Part shown: one piece after another, positions 1-7,417 of the stretch
How the letters are laid out: each line of letters opens with the position of its first letter
Position numbering within the stretch: position 1 is the stretch's first letter
NCBI GenBank assembly: GCA_964393115.1
Contig: CAYMST010000053.1
Location: 1-22,437 of the forward strand
Direction of reading: 5' to 3'
Source of the DNA: CAYMST01 sp964393115
Lineage (GTDB): Bacteria > Bacteroidota > Bacteroidia > Cytophagales > Cyclobacteriaceae
Length of the DNA stretch: 22,437 bases
Notes under the pieces: generated by a model
Told to the model about the DNA's origin: nothing
Databases searched by the model: none
The model's input: the letters and a program-made list of their open reading frames with translations, nothing else
Translations under genes and position numbers: made by a program

Positions 1-257
1 GATCCCGCAGGTCTAAAAGCTACTGCCATTACGGAATCAATGCTTTTTTCCTCTAGAGATCTTAAATTAAGGTTATATAAATATACCAAAAAACGGTCAT
101 TCCTAACCACATCTAACTCAACATCATCAGGGTTAATCCCTATAAAATTCATACTCTCCGGATCAAACCTTGAGTTTTCAACTTCGTCTGATAACTGTTG
201 AAAACAAGAAGTTGTTACCAAAGCGAGAGCACCTATAACGAACACAATTATCCTCAT
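1..257 (-). CDS. Putative lipoprotein, 3' end outside window
   Basis: The 5' part of a reading frame begins at ATG 257 and runs open off the left edge (85 codons seen, no stop). The first 18 residues form a lipoprotein signal peptide: a basic start (MRII), a hydrophobic core, and a lipobox VTTSC with the acylated Cys at 18. The mature part is rich in Asp and Glu, and no domain is recognisable in the visible part. Its start codon overlaps the stop of the upstream gene in an ATGA arrangement (254-257), so it is very probably translationally coupled and is the fourth member of the DUF4384/caspase operon. By inference it is anchored to a membrane and serves the same secreted system. What lies beyond the window edge is unknown. 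Confidence 0.75.
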   Translation of the reverse strand, partial: MRIIVFVIGALALVTTSCFQQLSDEVENSRFDPESMNFIGINPDDVELDVVRNDRFLVYLYNLNLRSLEEKSIDSVMAVAFRPAG

Positions 258-1081
258 AGCACCTTCCTTATCCCCAACATTAGCAAATTTCTATTACCTC
301 TAGACATAAACGATAACGTTGGAGTTATCTTTTTTTGCTGCTTCAAATATGGATTTGTTCTCATATTCTGTCTACCCTTGTTATAAACAGAAACTACGTC
401 AGAAACCCAAATCACGGCAACTAATGACAAAAACAGATCTGCTCTTCGTAGCGCTTTTTTACCCCCTTCCCTATACCCAAGAATTTCATCCTGATATTTT
501 TGAGTAGTAAAACTTAACTCGTTATCAAAACTTTGATATTTTGGCTTCCAATTTGTTTGAAAATCAATGTATGACAATACAGTACCGGCAACAGCAAGTG
601 TATACAGTGAAGAAGTGATAGTGCCTCTCGCATTTGAGAAAAGTTTGTGCTCTCCACTCCCAACATAATGCTGACCCCAACCAGGATAGACAACTGACTT
701 AAAAGTATGAATCGGTCCACCACCGAAAGGTCTAGATGTATTATTAATCGTTACTCGCGCTTTTACATTTCCAATCAATTCATCTAAATCCTTGTAGACA
801 TCCCAAACAATCTTTTTATTGGAACCTCCTAACACACCTTTCCCAACATCTCCGTAAACAGAAACGGGGTCATATGTAATTGCAGAAATAATCTCTAGCT
901 CAATATCAAATAAGCTGTGTACATCAAAGTTCACTATATCGTAGATAACTACTATTTTCTCGTCTCGCACCTCCAACTTGACGTTTTCTATTTGAGCAGA
1001 CTTTGCTAACAACGTGCTTGATAGACCGAGCGACCAAAGCAAAACGAGAATCGTTATTGATTTATTTTCCAAAATTGCCAT
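254..1081 (-). CDS. Secreted/membrane protein with PGWGQ motif (DUF5683-like)
   Basis: The 275-residue protein has an N-terminal signal segment (about residues 8-26, ending LLAKSAQ). Residues about 31-112 look like a beta-rich domain with the pattern YGDVGKG...G.NKKIVWDV. This pattern recurs in Bacteroidota surface proteins beside caspase or formylglycine-enzyme domains. Residues 123-240 contain PGWGQHYVG (133-141) and two hydrophobic stretches (about 155-172 and 214-231), resembling the DUF5683 family of small membrane proteins. The function is not known. The gene starts 28 bp inside the end of the caspase gene and its stop overlaps the next start by ATGA, so it belongs to the same operon. 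ATG 1081 is the only methionine before the signal peptide. The family call rests on motif recognition, and a distant or novel domain is possible. Confidence 0.8.
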   Translation of the reverse strand: MAILENKSITILVLLWSLGLSSTLLAKSAQIENVKLEVRDEKIVVIYDIVNFDVHSLFDIELEIISAITYDPVSVYGDVGKGVLGGSNKKIVWDVYKDLDELIGNVKARVTINNTSRPFGGGPIHTFKSVVYPGWGQHYVGSGEHKLFSNARGTITSSLYTLAVAGTVLSYIDFQTNWKPKYQSFDNELSFTTQKYQDEILGYREGGKKALRRADLFLSLVAVIWVSDVVSVYNKGRQNMRTNPYLKQQKKITPTLSFMSRGNRNLLMLGIRKVL

Positions 1082-2007
1082 GATGTTTTAATGTTTGGAC
1101 TTACCATAACTTGTGGTTCTTGTTGCTTTCCAAAATCTAAAAGTGATTTAGTCTTTGTTTTGGAGGTTACATACTCTACTAACTCCTCATAAGTTTTACC
1201 CTCACCAGTATTCTTCAGAAAATCTAGTAAGTAATAGGTAAATATGCCGTGTCCATTTTTAACAAAGGGTTTAGCGGTCTCGTCGTTATTCGTTGCGCTA
1301 AACACAAATAGGTTCCCCGCGTTAATAGTTTGTTTTTTAGGTTTTGTTCTTACTGACCTGGTTGTAATTAGACCTGCATTACGACCGTTTCCACTGAAGC
1401 ATGCGTCAAGAAATACGCTCACCCTCTTTGCAGAGTTAACCGTTAACTGACTAAACAGGTCTTTCAACTTAATTGCAAATTTGAGGTTAGTATTACTCAC
1501 ATCTACGGGAATTAGATATGAATCTCCATTTTTTTCCGTAGCCAAGCCATGACCAGCAAAATAAAAGAATACTTCTGCTTCACCTTTCAAACTTTCAATA
1601 GTGAGTTTTAGGTTGTCAATTGCAGTAAGCATGTCAACTAGCCTAGCATTCTTAATCAGTACTATTTGGTCTTGAGGAACACCCAAAAGTTTTTGTGCAT
1701 ACTCATTAAAAATCACCGCATCTTGAATAGCAAAAATTGCATCGGAGGTTTTATCAAGGTCATTCTGAAATGAGCTATAGTCTTCATTGCCGATCACTAA
1801 TGCAAATCTGTTGGCATACTGCTTGGCGCCATTTGGAATATTAATATCCACATCTGCTCTCTGGGTTTTTCTTTGCGAAAGATTTGCTGACTCGTGCGAA
1901 GTTATTTTTTGTTGAAAATTAACTTCCACAAAATCGCTTTCTCCACTTTGGCTCCAACAGAGTTGGACACAAAAAACAATAAGCATATAAAAAAATAGTT
2001 TTCTCAT
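1054..2007 (-). CDS. Secreted caspase-like peptidase (C14 family)
   Basis: A 317-residue exported cysteine peptidase of the caspase/metacaspase clan. A signal peptide (residues 1-20, CVQLCWSQ at its end) is followed by a caspase fold at about 66-315. Visible landmarks are the first strand RFALVIGNEDY (67-77), the catalytic His in YFAGHG (His153), and the catalytic Cys in FLDACFSG (Cys203), so the dyad is intact. Family members cleave after acidic or basic residues. The specificity pocket cannot be read here. ATG 2007 overlaps the upstream stop (ATGA, 2004-2007), so it is coupled to the DUF4384 gene, and the next gene overlaps its 3' end by 28 bp. Export means the target is periplasmic, surface-bound or extracellular, unlike cytosolic caspase defence systems. 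The substrate is unknown. Confidence 0.9.
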   Translation of the reverse strand: MRKLFFYMLIVFCVQLCWSQSGESDFVEVNFQQKITSHESANLSQRKTQRADVDINIPNGAKQYANRFALVIGNEDYSSFQNDLDKTSDAIFAIQDAVIFNEYAQKLLGVPQDQIVLIKNARLVDMLTAIDNLKLTIESLKGEAEVFFYFAGHGLATEKNGDSYLIPVDVSNTNLKFAIKLKDLFSQLTVNSAKRVSVFLDACFSGNGRNAGLITTRSVRTKPKKQTINAGNLFVFSATNNDETAKPFVKNGHGIFTYYLLDFLKNTGEGKTYEELVEYVTSKTKTKSLLDFGKQQEPQVMVSPNIKTSWQFWKINQ

Positions 2008-2942
2008 TTTTTGACTACTAAACTAATTCTCTCTAATCTTCGGTTTACGCTGTCATTTTTCAACGTAAAGCGCTTAATCCATTTGTGAAAAACTTTATTG
2101 CTGACGGATTCAGGAACTCTATAGCCCAACTTCAATTCTTTGTTGCTTAATCGGGTATTTTCTTTTGAACCCTTAGGAAACATTATAGGTGTCTTCGAAA
2201 ACACCACATATAACCTGTTGATATCAACTGGTCTATCTGCTGTCATTTCGTAGGAATCCGTTATTGGCCACACGTGAGTGGTATCCTTAGGTTGATCAGA
2301 AAAAAAAACATAACGCTCATCTTTTCGAACAGGAAATCCCTTACTAGAATAAACATCTGTGCTTCCCGGTAGTAGTCGATCGACCAGCTTATCGCTTTCC
2401 AAAAACACGGCTAAATATCCATCCGCCGGGCTTTTCACATACAACAGAATGTCATCTTCATTCTCAAATTCGTCAGTAACGCATCTTAAGTCTGGGCAAT
2501 TAAGTGCCTTGGCCTCCAAACCACTGATAGTATTTTCTTCTCCGCTTGCCTCTATCTCGACACGACATTGAAGAAACTTAACGAAAACTAAATCCCCGTC
2601 TATCGTCACCTCCCTAGTAAGCTCTGAAAAATCAATAGATATAATTCTTCTAAGCTTTCCTCTAGTCTTTGATTCAAGAAGCCGATCATACGTCGCCACA
2701 CTTTCCTCACCAGTCTTACTTATCCTATTGATAGTAACTCCTTCAAATCGACTACCGTAACCCAACTCTAGAGCATTTTTTATGGCTAGATTCTTGAGTT
2801 TTTCTTTTTGCTCTATAACAGGTAAAAGATCTGAAAGTTGGAGTATCGCTTCCCCTTTTAGTCTATGATATTTAGACTGCGCATGGGTATGAGAAATAGC
2901 AATGCAGAGCATAAAAAAAAGCGCGTAGTTCTTAGAGACCAT
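2004..2942 (-). CDS. Secreted DUF4384-type protein, caspase operon leader
   Basis: A 312-residue protein with a Sec signal peptide (residues 1-21, cleavage near HTHAQS). Residues 30-150 are a mixed alpha/beta region that starts with a helix of the type KLKNLAIKNALELGYGSRFEG. This resembles the N-terminal domains that precede DUF4384 in other proteins. Residues about 155-252 match the DUF4384 pattern: DDILLYVKSPADGYLAVF, then a loop, KDERYVFF, and RLYVVFSKTP near the end. DUF4384 proteins are commonly encoded beside, or fused to, caspase-like peptidases, and their biochemical role is unsettled. Four cysteines (126, 149, 154 and the signal-peptide Cys13) leave room for a disulfide in the mature protein. 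It is the first gene of a four-gene operon and shares an ATGA overlap with the caspase gene. The DUF4384 call is by motif recognition. Confidence 0.8.
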   Translation of the reverse strand: MVSKNYALFFMLCIAISHTHAQSKYHRLKGEAILQLSDLLPVIEQKEKLKNLAIKNALELGYGSRFEGVTINRISKTGEESVATYDRLLESKTRGKLRRIISIDFSELTREVTIDGDLVFVKFLQCRVEIEASGEENTISGLEAKALNCPDLRCVTDEFENEDDILLYVKSPADGYLAVFLESDKLVDRLLPGSTDVYSSKGFPVRKDERYVFFSDQPKDTTHVWPITDSYEMTADRPVDINRLYVVFSKTPIMFPKGSKENTRLSNKELKLGYRVPESVSNKVFHKWIKRFTLKNDSVNRRLERISLVVKK

Positions 2943-2975
2943 TAATTAGCTTTTAGTATTTTCTAGTAGTCATCG

Positions 2976-3009
2976 TAAAGATACTGGAATATTAACGAAA
3001 TATTTCCAA
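2976..3009 (-). promoter_or_regulatory. Weak candidate promoter for caspase operon
   Basis: On the minus strand TATCTTTA (2976-2983) resembles the Bacteroidota -7 element TAnnTTTG, with the last base changed. A TTG (3007-3009) lies 23 nt upstream, at the long end of the accepted spacing. It sits about 35 nt before the DUF4384 start. The match is imperfect and the call tentative. Confidence 0.3.
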
Positions 3010-3143
3010 CTTACTAAATCGTAAAGCAAGGAGGTCTGTTTAGAATGTGTCAACTGAGACCGTAAGCGTGTTCGGCTTTTATCATTTTAGTGTAATTAAG
3101 TTATCTTGAGACAGAGTAACCCCACAACTAAAACCAAAAACTA

Positions 3144-3950
3144 ATGGCGGTAATAAGGCAGGTCTTCCTGACGAGCATCATATTCAACTTAGTCTTGTTC
3201 ACCTTAACATTTTCTGACGATGATCAAATAGAATATGTAATTCATTCTTTAGAGGAGTTGTCTAAAAAACCATATTTCAGCGACTCAATATTCTCGTCAA
3301 ACAGGTTTTACCAAAAACTAAGAAAAGCTCAAGAAAAAGAACCCTCGAAGCGTATTCATGATCTTGTGACGACCATAAGAAGACCAATGTCAGAACATAT
3401 ATCTATGGACAAATTGAGGCGACAATTGCGATCATTAGACGACTATGACTGGGAACAACGATATGATCTGGTTGAGGTCTACAGAAAGGTCAAACCATAT
3501 CGACAACAGACTTCATACATGACCTACAAAGAGATGCTCGATTACTTTAAATCCTTAAATCACCAAGTACCTGTTGATGTCTCCGTCCTTGGCGTCACAT
3601 TTTCAAGAGATAAGATGTACAACTACTTTATGCCATTAACATTGCTCTTTATATATATATTTTTACTCGTTCATTTAAAGAATTTTCGCGTTGACAAAGA
3701 CCTTGAGAAAAACGACCTAGCCTTTATTCCCCTGTACCAAGACCTACTCAGTCGGATACTATCAACTTTACTACTCAATATCCTACCAGTATATATATTT
3801 TTTTGGAACATTGCATTTCGACTGAGCAACCCAGAATTACTTCTTTCTCGAAACTATTGGCTAATCTGTGGTGGATTAATCCTTTTAGTACTGATTTTTA
3901 TAAACCTAAGACTCCGAAAAATCAAAACAGAAATAACTGAATTAGGATAA
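3144..3950 (+). CDS. Uncharacterised membrane protein, four predicted TM segments
   Basis: I do not recognise this 268-residue protein. One N-terminal membrane segment (about 8-22) is followed by a charged, mostly helical region (about 25-158) rich in Lys, Arg, Asp and Tyr. Three further membrane segments then follow at about 162-178, 204-225 and 238-255. A short basic stretch (RLRKIK) near the C-terminus would be cytoplasmic by the positive-inside rule. The N-terminal soluble region would therefore be periplasmic. ATG 3144 is preceded by an A-rich leader typical of Bacteroidota. The gene is divergent from the caspase operon across a 201-bp gap and is followed by the sigma-factor locus. Nothing in the sequence fixes a role. 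Its position allows a link to either neighbour, but that is speculation. Confidence 0.75.
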   Translation: MAVIRQVFLTSIIFNLVLFTLTFSDDDQIEYVIHSLEELSKKPYFSDSIFSSNRFYQKLRKAQEKEPSKRIHDLVTTIRRPMSEHISMDKLRRQLRSLDDYDWEQRYDLVEVYRKVKPYRQQTSYMTYKEMLDYFKSLNHQVPVDVSVLGVTFSRDKMYNYFMPLTLLFIYIFLLVHLKNFRVDKDLEKNDLAFIPLYQDLLSRILSTLLLNILPVYIFFWNIAFRLSNPELLLSRNYWLICGGLILLVLIFINLRLRKIKTEITELG

Positions 3951-4063
3951 ACAATGCTCAGCTAATTTCTTCACCCTACCAGCGATTGGTCATGTTGAAA
4001 AATAAAATCATATCCCCATGTAATGTTTTTGACTTCTTGCCACTAATGAAATAAAACATTAAC

Positions 4064-4550
4064 GTGAGCAGCGATTTTTATAAAAATTCAATTTTGCCGT
4101 ATGCATCTATCATTATAAAGATTTGTAGAGCGTACACCAACTCTCAAGAAGATTTCGAAGATTACTACCAAGAGGTCTGCCTTCAAATCTCGCAGTAGAG
4201 AAAACTTTAGTAGCCAATCAAAGTGGTCAACTTGGGTTTATAAGATCTCTCTAAACGTATGCCTAACACTACTAAAAAAAAGAAAGAAAACTGAAAGCGT
4301 ATCTATCGGTTTAAACCCGAATGAAATAACAGAAAGCAATCAAGCTTTCATCAATGAATCCCTCAATCAACTATACGGAGCAATAAAGCGACTTACGCCC
4401 GTGAACAGAATGATCATATTGTTGTACCTCGAAGAGAAGCCTTACAAAGAAATTGCGGAAATCATGGGGTCCAACGCAAACAACATTGGAGTCAGGATAA
4501 ATAGAATTAAAGAACAATTAAAAACCATGCTAGATGAAGCAGTCAATTGA
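4064..4550 (+). pseudogene. ECF-type RNA polymerase sigma factor, frameshifted
   Basis: Two open frames together encode a complete sigma-70-family ECF factor of about 162 residues. The first frame starts at GTG 4064 and encodes region 2 (ICRAYTNSQEDFEDYYQEVC, LQI) until a stop at 4196. The second frame carries on from 4191 with SRENFSSQSKWSTWVYKISL, then a linker, then region 4 with a helix-turn-helix (PYKEIAEIMGSNANNIGVRI). It ends at TGA 4548-4550. The junction reads ATC-T-CGC, where this family normally has Ile-Trp-Arg, so two Gs appear to be missing from a TGG codon after position 4190. The gene is therefore either a real pseudogene, a sequencing or assembly error, or (less likely) a site of recoding. 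Everything else is well preserved, which suggests a very recent event or an error. The gene overlaps the next one by 17 bp. Confidence 0.85.
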
Positions 4551-5115
4551 GAATATTTGGAAAGAAGGATTTGCGGACGAAAGCCTTACCGCACCATCGA
4601 AGATCAACTCTTTGTATGATAAGAAGTCCTTGCTATTGATAAATAAGTTAAAAGCCTCTACCAAGAAGGACAATATCAGTCTAATACCCATTTCACTGGT
4701 TCTATTTATACTTTTTAGTGTTATTGGAAAGGTGCACGTTGGACTTTACAGTACAGCCGTATTGATTCTATTATTTATCAACAATAAGAAATTACTTGAT
4801 CGATTATTCGCCATCCAAGAGAGTAGCAACTGCTACGATTACCTGACAGCCCTTCGGGGCGGGATAAAAAGCACCATTAGGAAAACTATCTATCTCATGA
4901 TAGCAGCGCCTCCCCTTGTTTTTGGTGTAGGAGTATGGCTTTACTTTTTGGAAGACCCTATTCCCAAAACGGCGGTCACTGTACTCGTAGTTCTTTCAAT
5001 GATATCACCGATTCTGGGACTTATCGGTTATCATCTAAGCAATCAAATCATTTATGGGCCAACTATTAAAAATATCAATACTATTATCCGAGAAATGGAG
5101 GAATTGAGAAACTAA
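4534..5115 (+). CDS. Four-TM membrane protein, possible sigma-factor regulator
   Basis: A 193-residue protein with an N-terminal cytoplasmic region (1-47, with conserved-looking LYDKKS at 27-32), then hydrophobic segments at about 48-65, 68-84, 118-138 and 147-167, and a C-terminal helical tail (REMEELRN). Its ATG lies 17 bp before the stop of the ECF sigma gene, so the two are translationally coupled. That arrangement is typical of sigma and anti-sigma pairs. No zinc-binding ZAS motif (HxxxCxxC) is present, so it is not a classic anti-sigma factor. The call as a regulator is inference from position. The reading frame is intact even though the upstream sigma gene is broken. Confidence 0.75.
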   Translation: MKQSIENIWKEGFADESLTAPSKINSLYDKKSLLLINKLKASTKKDNISLIPISLVLFILFSVIGKVHVGLYSTAVLILLFINNKKLLDRLFAIQESSNCYDYLTALRGGIKSTIRKTIYLMIAAPPLVFGVGVWLYFLEDPIPKTAVTVLVVLSMISPILGLIGYHLSNQIIYGPTIKNINTIIREMEELRN

Positions 5116-5135
5116 GGACCGTAAGTTGAAGTTTG

Positions 5136-5324
5136 ATACCATTTATACCATATAGTGACGTGTATTTTACTGCTGTTTTTTCCTTCTTCTTCGTTAAAAA
5201 GCCTTGACTAGCCGGGCCGCGTAGGCCGTCCGCATCCTAGCGCTATTAGGTCTGCGTTTTTTGCCTTGAATAAGAAAAAACCAGTTTCGTAAACTAATAC
5301 GTCACCATACACTACAAATGGTAT
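5136..5324. repeat. Imperfect ~190-bp palindrome, MITE/REP-like element
   Basis: The outer 26-nt arms (5136-5161 and 5299-5324) are inverted repeats matching at 21 of 26 positions, beginning ATACCATTT and ending GTGACGT. Complementarity continues inward with gaps: a GTTTTTTCCTTCTTC-type stretch around 5175-5189 faces its counterpart around 5264-5282. The middle is GC-rich and holds TAGCGCTA (palindrome) and GGCC-GCGTA-GGCC. No reading frame is present. The size, terminal inverted repeats and lack of coding potential fit a miniature inverted-repeat element or a large REP-type repeat. Only one copy is in this window, so its repeat status is inferred. It lies between two convergent genes. Confidence 0.6.
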
Positions 5325-5346
5325 AACCCGAAATTCGGCATAAATC

Positions 5347-5378
5347 AAAGACCGCCCTACACACAAGGGCAGTCTTTT
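5347..5378. terminator. Bidirectional terminator between convergent genes
   Basis: A 12-bp stem (5347-5358 pairing with 5366-5377) with one G-U/A-C type mismatch encloses a 7-nt loop ACACACA. It is followed on the plus strand by T-rich sequence, and the stem itself gives CTTT on the minus strand. It lies 12 bp after the acs stop codon and also faces the plus-strand membrane gene, so it can serve both. Confidence 0.75.
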
Positions 5379-5389
5379 TATATTCATAC

Positions 5390-7276
5390 TTATCCTGCTA
5401 TAATCTCTTCAACCACTTCAGGGTTTAGAAGCGTAGAGGTATCCCCTAAGTTAGACGTATCTCCTGAAGCTGCTTTTCTTAATATTCTTCTCATAATCTT
5501 TCCAGATCTCGTTTTTGGAAGTCCGGATACAAATTGTATCTGATCTGGTTTAGCGATTGGGCCAATGATTTTACTGACGGTTTGTTTGACCTCATTAGTC
5601 AAATTATCAACAGATCGGTTTGACAAGTCAGCAATGACATAGGCATAAATACCTTGCCCTTTTATGTCATGTGGGTAGCCCACTACCGCAGATTCAACTA
5701 CCATCGGATGTTCGTTGATCGCATTTTCTACTTCGGCAGTCCCCATTCGGTGTCCCGACACGTTAATAACATCATCCACTCTTCCTAGAATACGGTAGTA
5801 CCCGTCTTCATCTCTCTTCACACCGTCACCGGTGAAGTACAGGTTTTTGAATGACGAAAAATATGTTTGTCTACAACGCTCATGGTCGCCATAGGTAGTC
5901 CTCAATATCGACGGCCATGGATGTTTGATACACAAGTTCCCTTCGACACTCTTTCCTTTCAGTTCATTCCCTTCATTATCGACGATAATGGGCTGAATAC
6001 CAGGAAGAGGTAATGTAGCGTACGACGGCTTCGTTGGGGTAACTCCAGGAATTGGAGAGATCATAATCCCCCCCGTCTCGGTCTGCCACCATGTATCGAC
6101 AATAGGACATTTACTTTTTCCTACATGATCATGGTACCAGTGCCAAGCTTCTTCATTTATCGGTTCACCTACTGAGCCAATTACTTTTAAAGAATCCAAT
6201 TTATAAGGTTCCAACGGCTCTAACCCATATGCCTGTAACGCTCGAATTGCTGTTGGTGCAGTATAAAACTGATTTACCTGGTACTTATCTACAATCTCCC
6301 AAAAACGTCCCGGATGCGGATAGGTAGGCACTCCTTCAAAAACGACAGATGTGGCTCCCGCTAGTAAAGGCCCATAGACGATATATGAATGTCCTGTAAT
6401 CCAACCTACGTCAGCGGTACACCAATAGGTATCTCCTGCGCCATATTGGAATACGTTGAGGAACGAATACTGAGCATAGACCATGTACCCCCCGCAGGTG
6501 TGCACCACACCTTTTGGCTTTCCGGTAGAGCCGGAAGTATAGAGGATAAAAAGCAAATCTTCACTATCCATCTCCTCAGCCTTATTTTCCTTGGAAACGC
6601 CTTCAATGGCTTCATGCCACCATAGGTCACGATCCGCCACCATTTGGACTTCTTGCTTGGTACGTTGGTTGACAATAACGTGCTTTACAGAATCACACTG
6701 CTCAAGTGCCTCGTCCACCACACTTTTTACAGGGATTTTCTTAGCCCCTCTGAAGTTCCCATCAGCTGTGAGTACCATCTTCGCCTGACAGTCGTTTATT
6801 CGATCCGCCAATGCACTCGCCGAGAATCCAGCAAATACTACCGAATGAACAGCTCCTATTCGCGCACAAGCCAGCATGGCTACCACCGCTTCAGGGGTCA
6901 TTGGCATGTATATAATTACTCTGTCTCCTTTTTCAACACCATACTTTTTCATGGTATTGGCAAATTGACAAGTCATCTCATACAACTCGCGATAAGTAAT
7001 CCGCTGCTCTTTTTCTGAAGATTCATTAGGTTCCCAAAGGATCGCTGTTTGATCTCCTTTTGTAAATAGATTGCGCTCAAAAATATTCTCGGTGATATTG
7101 AGCTTCCCGTTTAGGAACCATTTTACGTCCGGTCCTTCAAAGTCCCATTCACAAACGTTGTCCCATTTTTTTCTCCAATAAAAAGTCTCCGCTTTACCAG
7201 CCCAGAAAGCATCTGGGTCATTCACACTGCGTTGATACTCTTGAATATACTCCCCTAACGATTGAATTTTGTCCAT
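5390..7276 (-). CDS. acs: Acetyl-CoA synthetase (acetate-CoA ligase)
   Basis: This cytosolic AMP-forming ligase converts acetate, ATP and CoA to acetyl-CoA through acetyl-adenylate. The order of motifs is complete: an N-terminal ACAS_N region with NDPDAFW and VKWFLNGKLN; the adenylation P-loop YTSGSTGKPKGVVHT; VGEPINEEAW; TWWQTETGG (acetate/AMP pocket); the hinge GDGVKRDEDGYYRILGRVDD; SGHRMGTAEVE; and the C-terminal SGKIMRRILR. The Lys in that last motif is the one acetylated to switch off the enzyme in other bacteria. It is at residue 593 here. I chose ATG 7276, giving 628 residues, because it precedes the family-like MDKIQSLGEYI. A GTG at 7309 in the same frame would add 11 unconserved residues. 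The gene is transcribed alone and ends in a hairpin terminator. Assignment is close to certain. Confidence 0.97.
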   Translation of the reverse strand: MDKIQSLGEYIQEYQRSVNDPDAFWAGKAETFYWRKKWDNVCEWDFEGPDVKWFLNGKLNITENIFERNLFTKGDQTAILWEPNESSEKEQRITYRELYEMTCQFANTMKKYGVEKGDRVIIYMPMTPEAVVAMLACARIGAVHSVVFAGFSASALADRINDCQAKMVLTADGNFRGAKKIPVKSVVDEALEQCDSVKHVIVNQRTKQEVQMVADRDLWWHEAIEGVSKENKAEEMDSEDLLFILYTSGSTGKPKGVVHTCGGYMVYAQYSFLNVFQYGAGDTYWCTADVGWITGHSYIVYGPLLAGATSVVFEGVPTYPHPGRFWEIVDKYQVNQFYTAPTAIRALQAYGLEPLEPYKLDSLKVIGSVGEPINEEAWHWYHDHVGKSKCPIVDTWWQTETGGIMISPIPGVTPTKPSYATLPLPGIQPIIVDNEGNELKGKSVEGNLCIKHPWPSILRTTYGDHERCRQTYFSSFKNLYFTGDGVKRDEDGYYRILGRVDDVINVSGHRMGTAEVENAINEHPMVVESAVVGYPHDIKGQGIYAYVIADLSNRSVDNLTNEVKQTVSKIIGPIAKPDQIQFVSGLPKTRSGKIMRRILRKAASGDTSNLGDTSTLLNPEVVEEIIAG

Positions 7277-7417
7277 TGAAAGATGGTTAGTGCCTGAGTA
7301 ACCGAGCACTCCGGTTCATCAGCGATTAGTTTTTAGTATTTTGATTTATCAGGCCTAAACAGGCAATTCGCAATTTTATCAAAAAATCACACCTTTTAAC
7401 ACAAATATTTTGAGTGC

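Noticed and set aside
4064..4550. Programmed frameshift in the sigma gene
   Set aside because: No slippery site or downstream structure was seen at the junction; a two-base loss in a TGG codon explains it more simply, though not excluded.
7277..7309. Extended acs start at GTG 7309
   Set aside because: The 11 extra residues have no family match; ATG 7276 precedes the conserved N-terminus.
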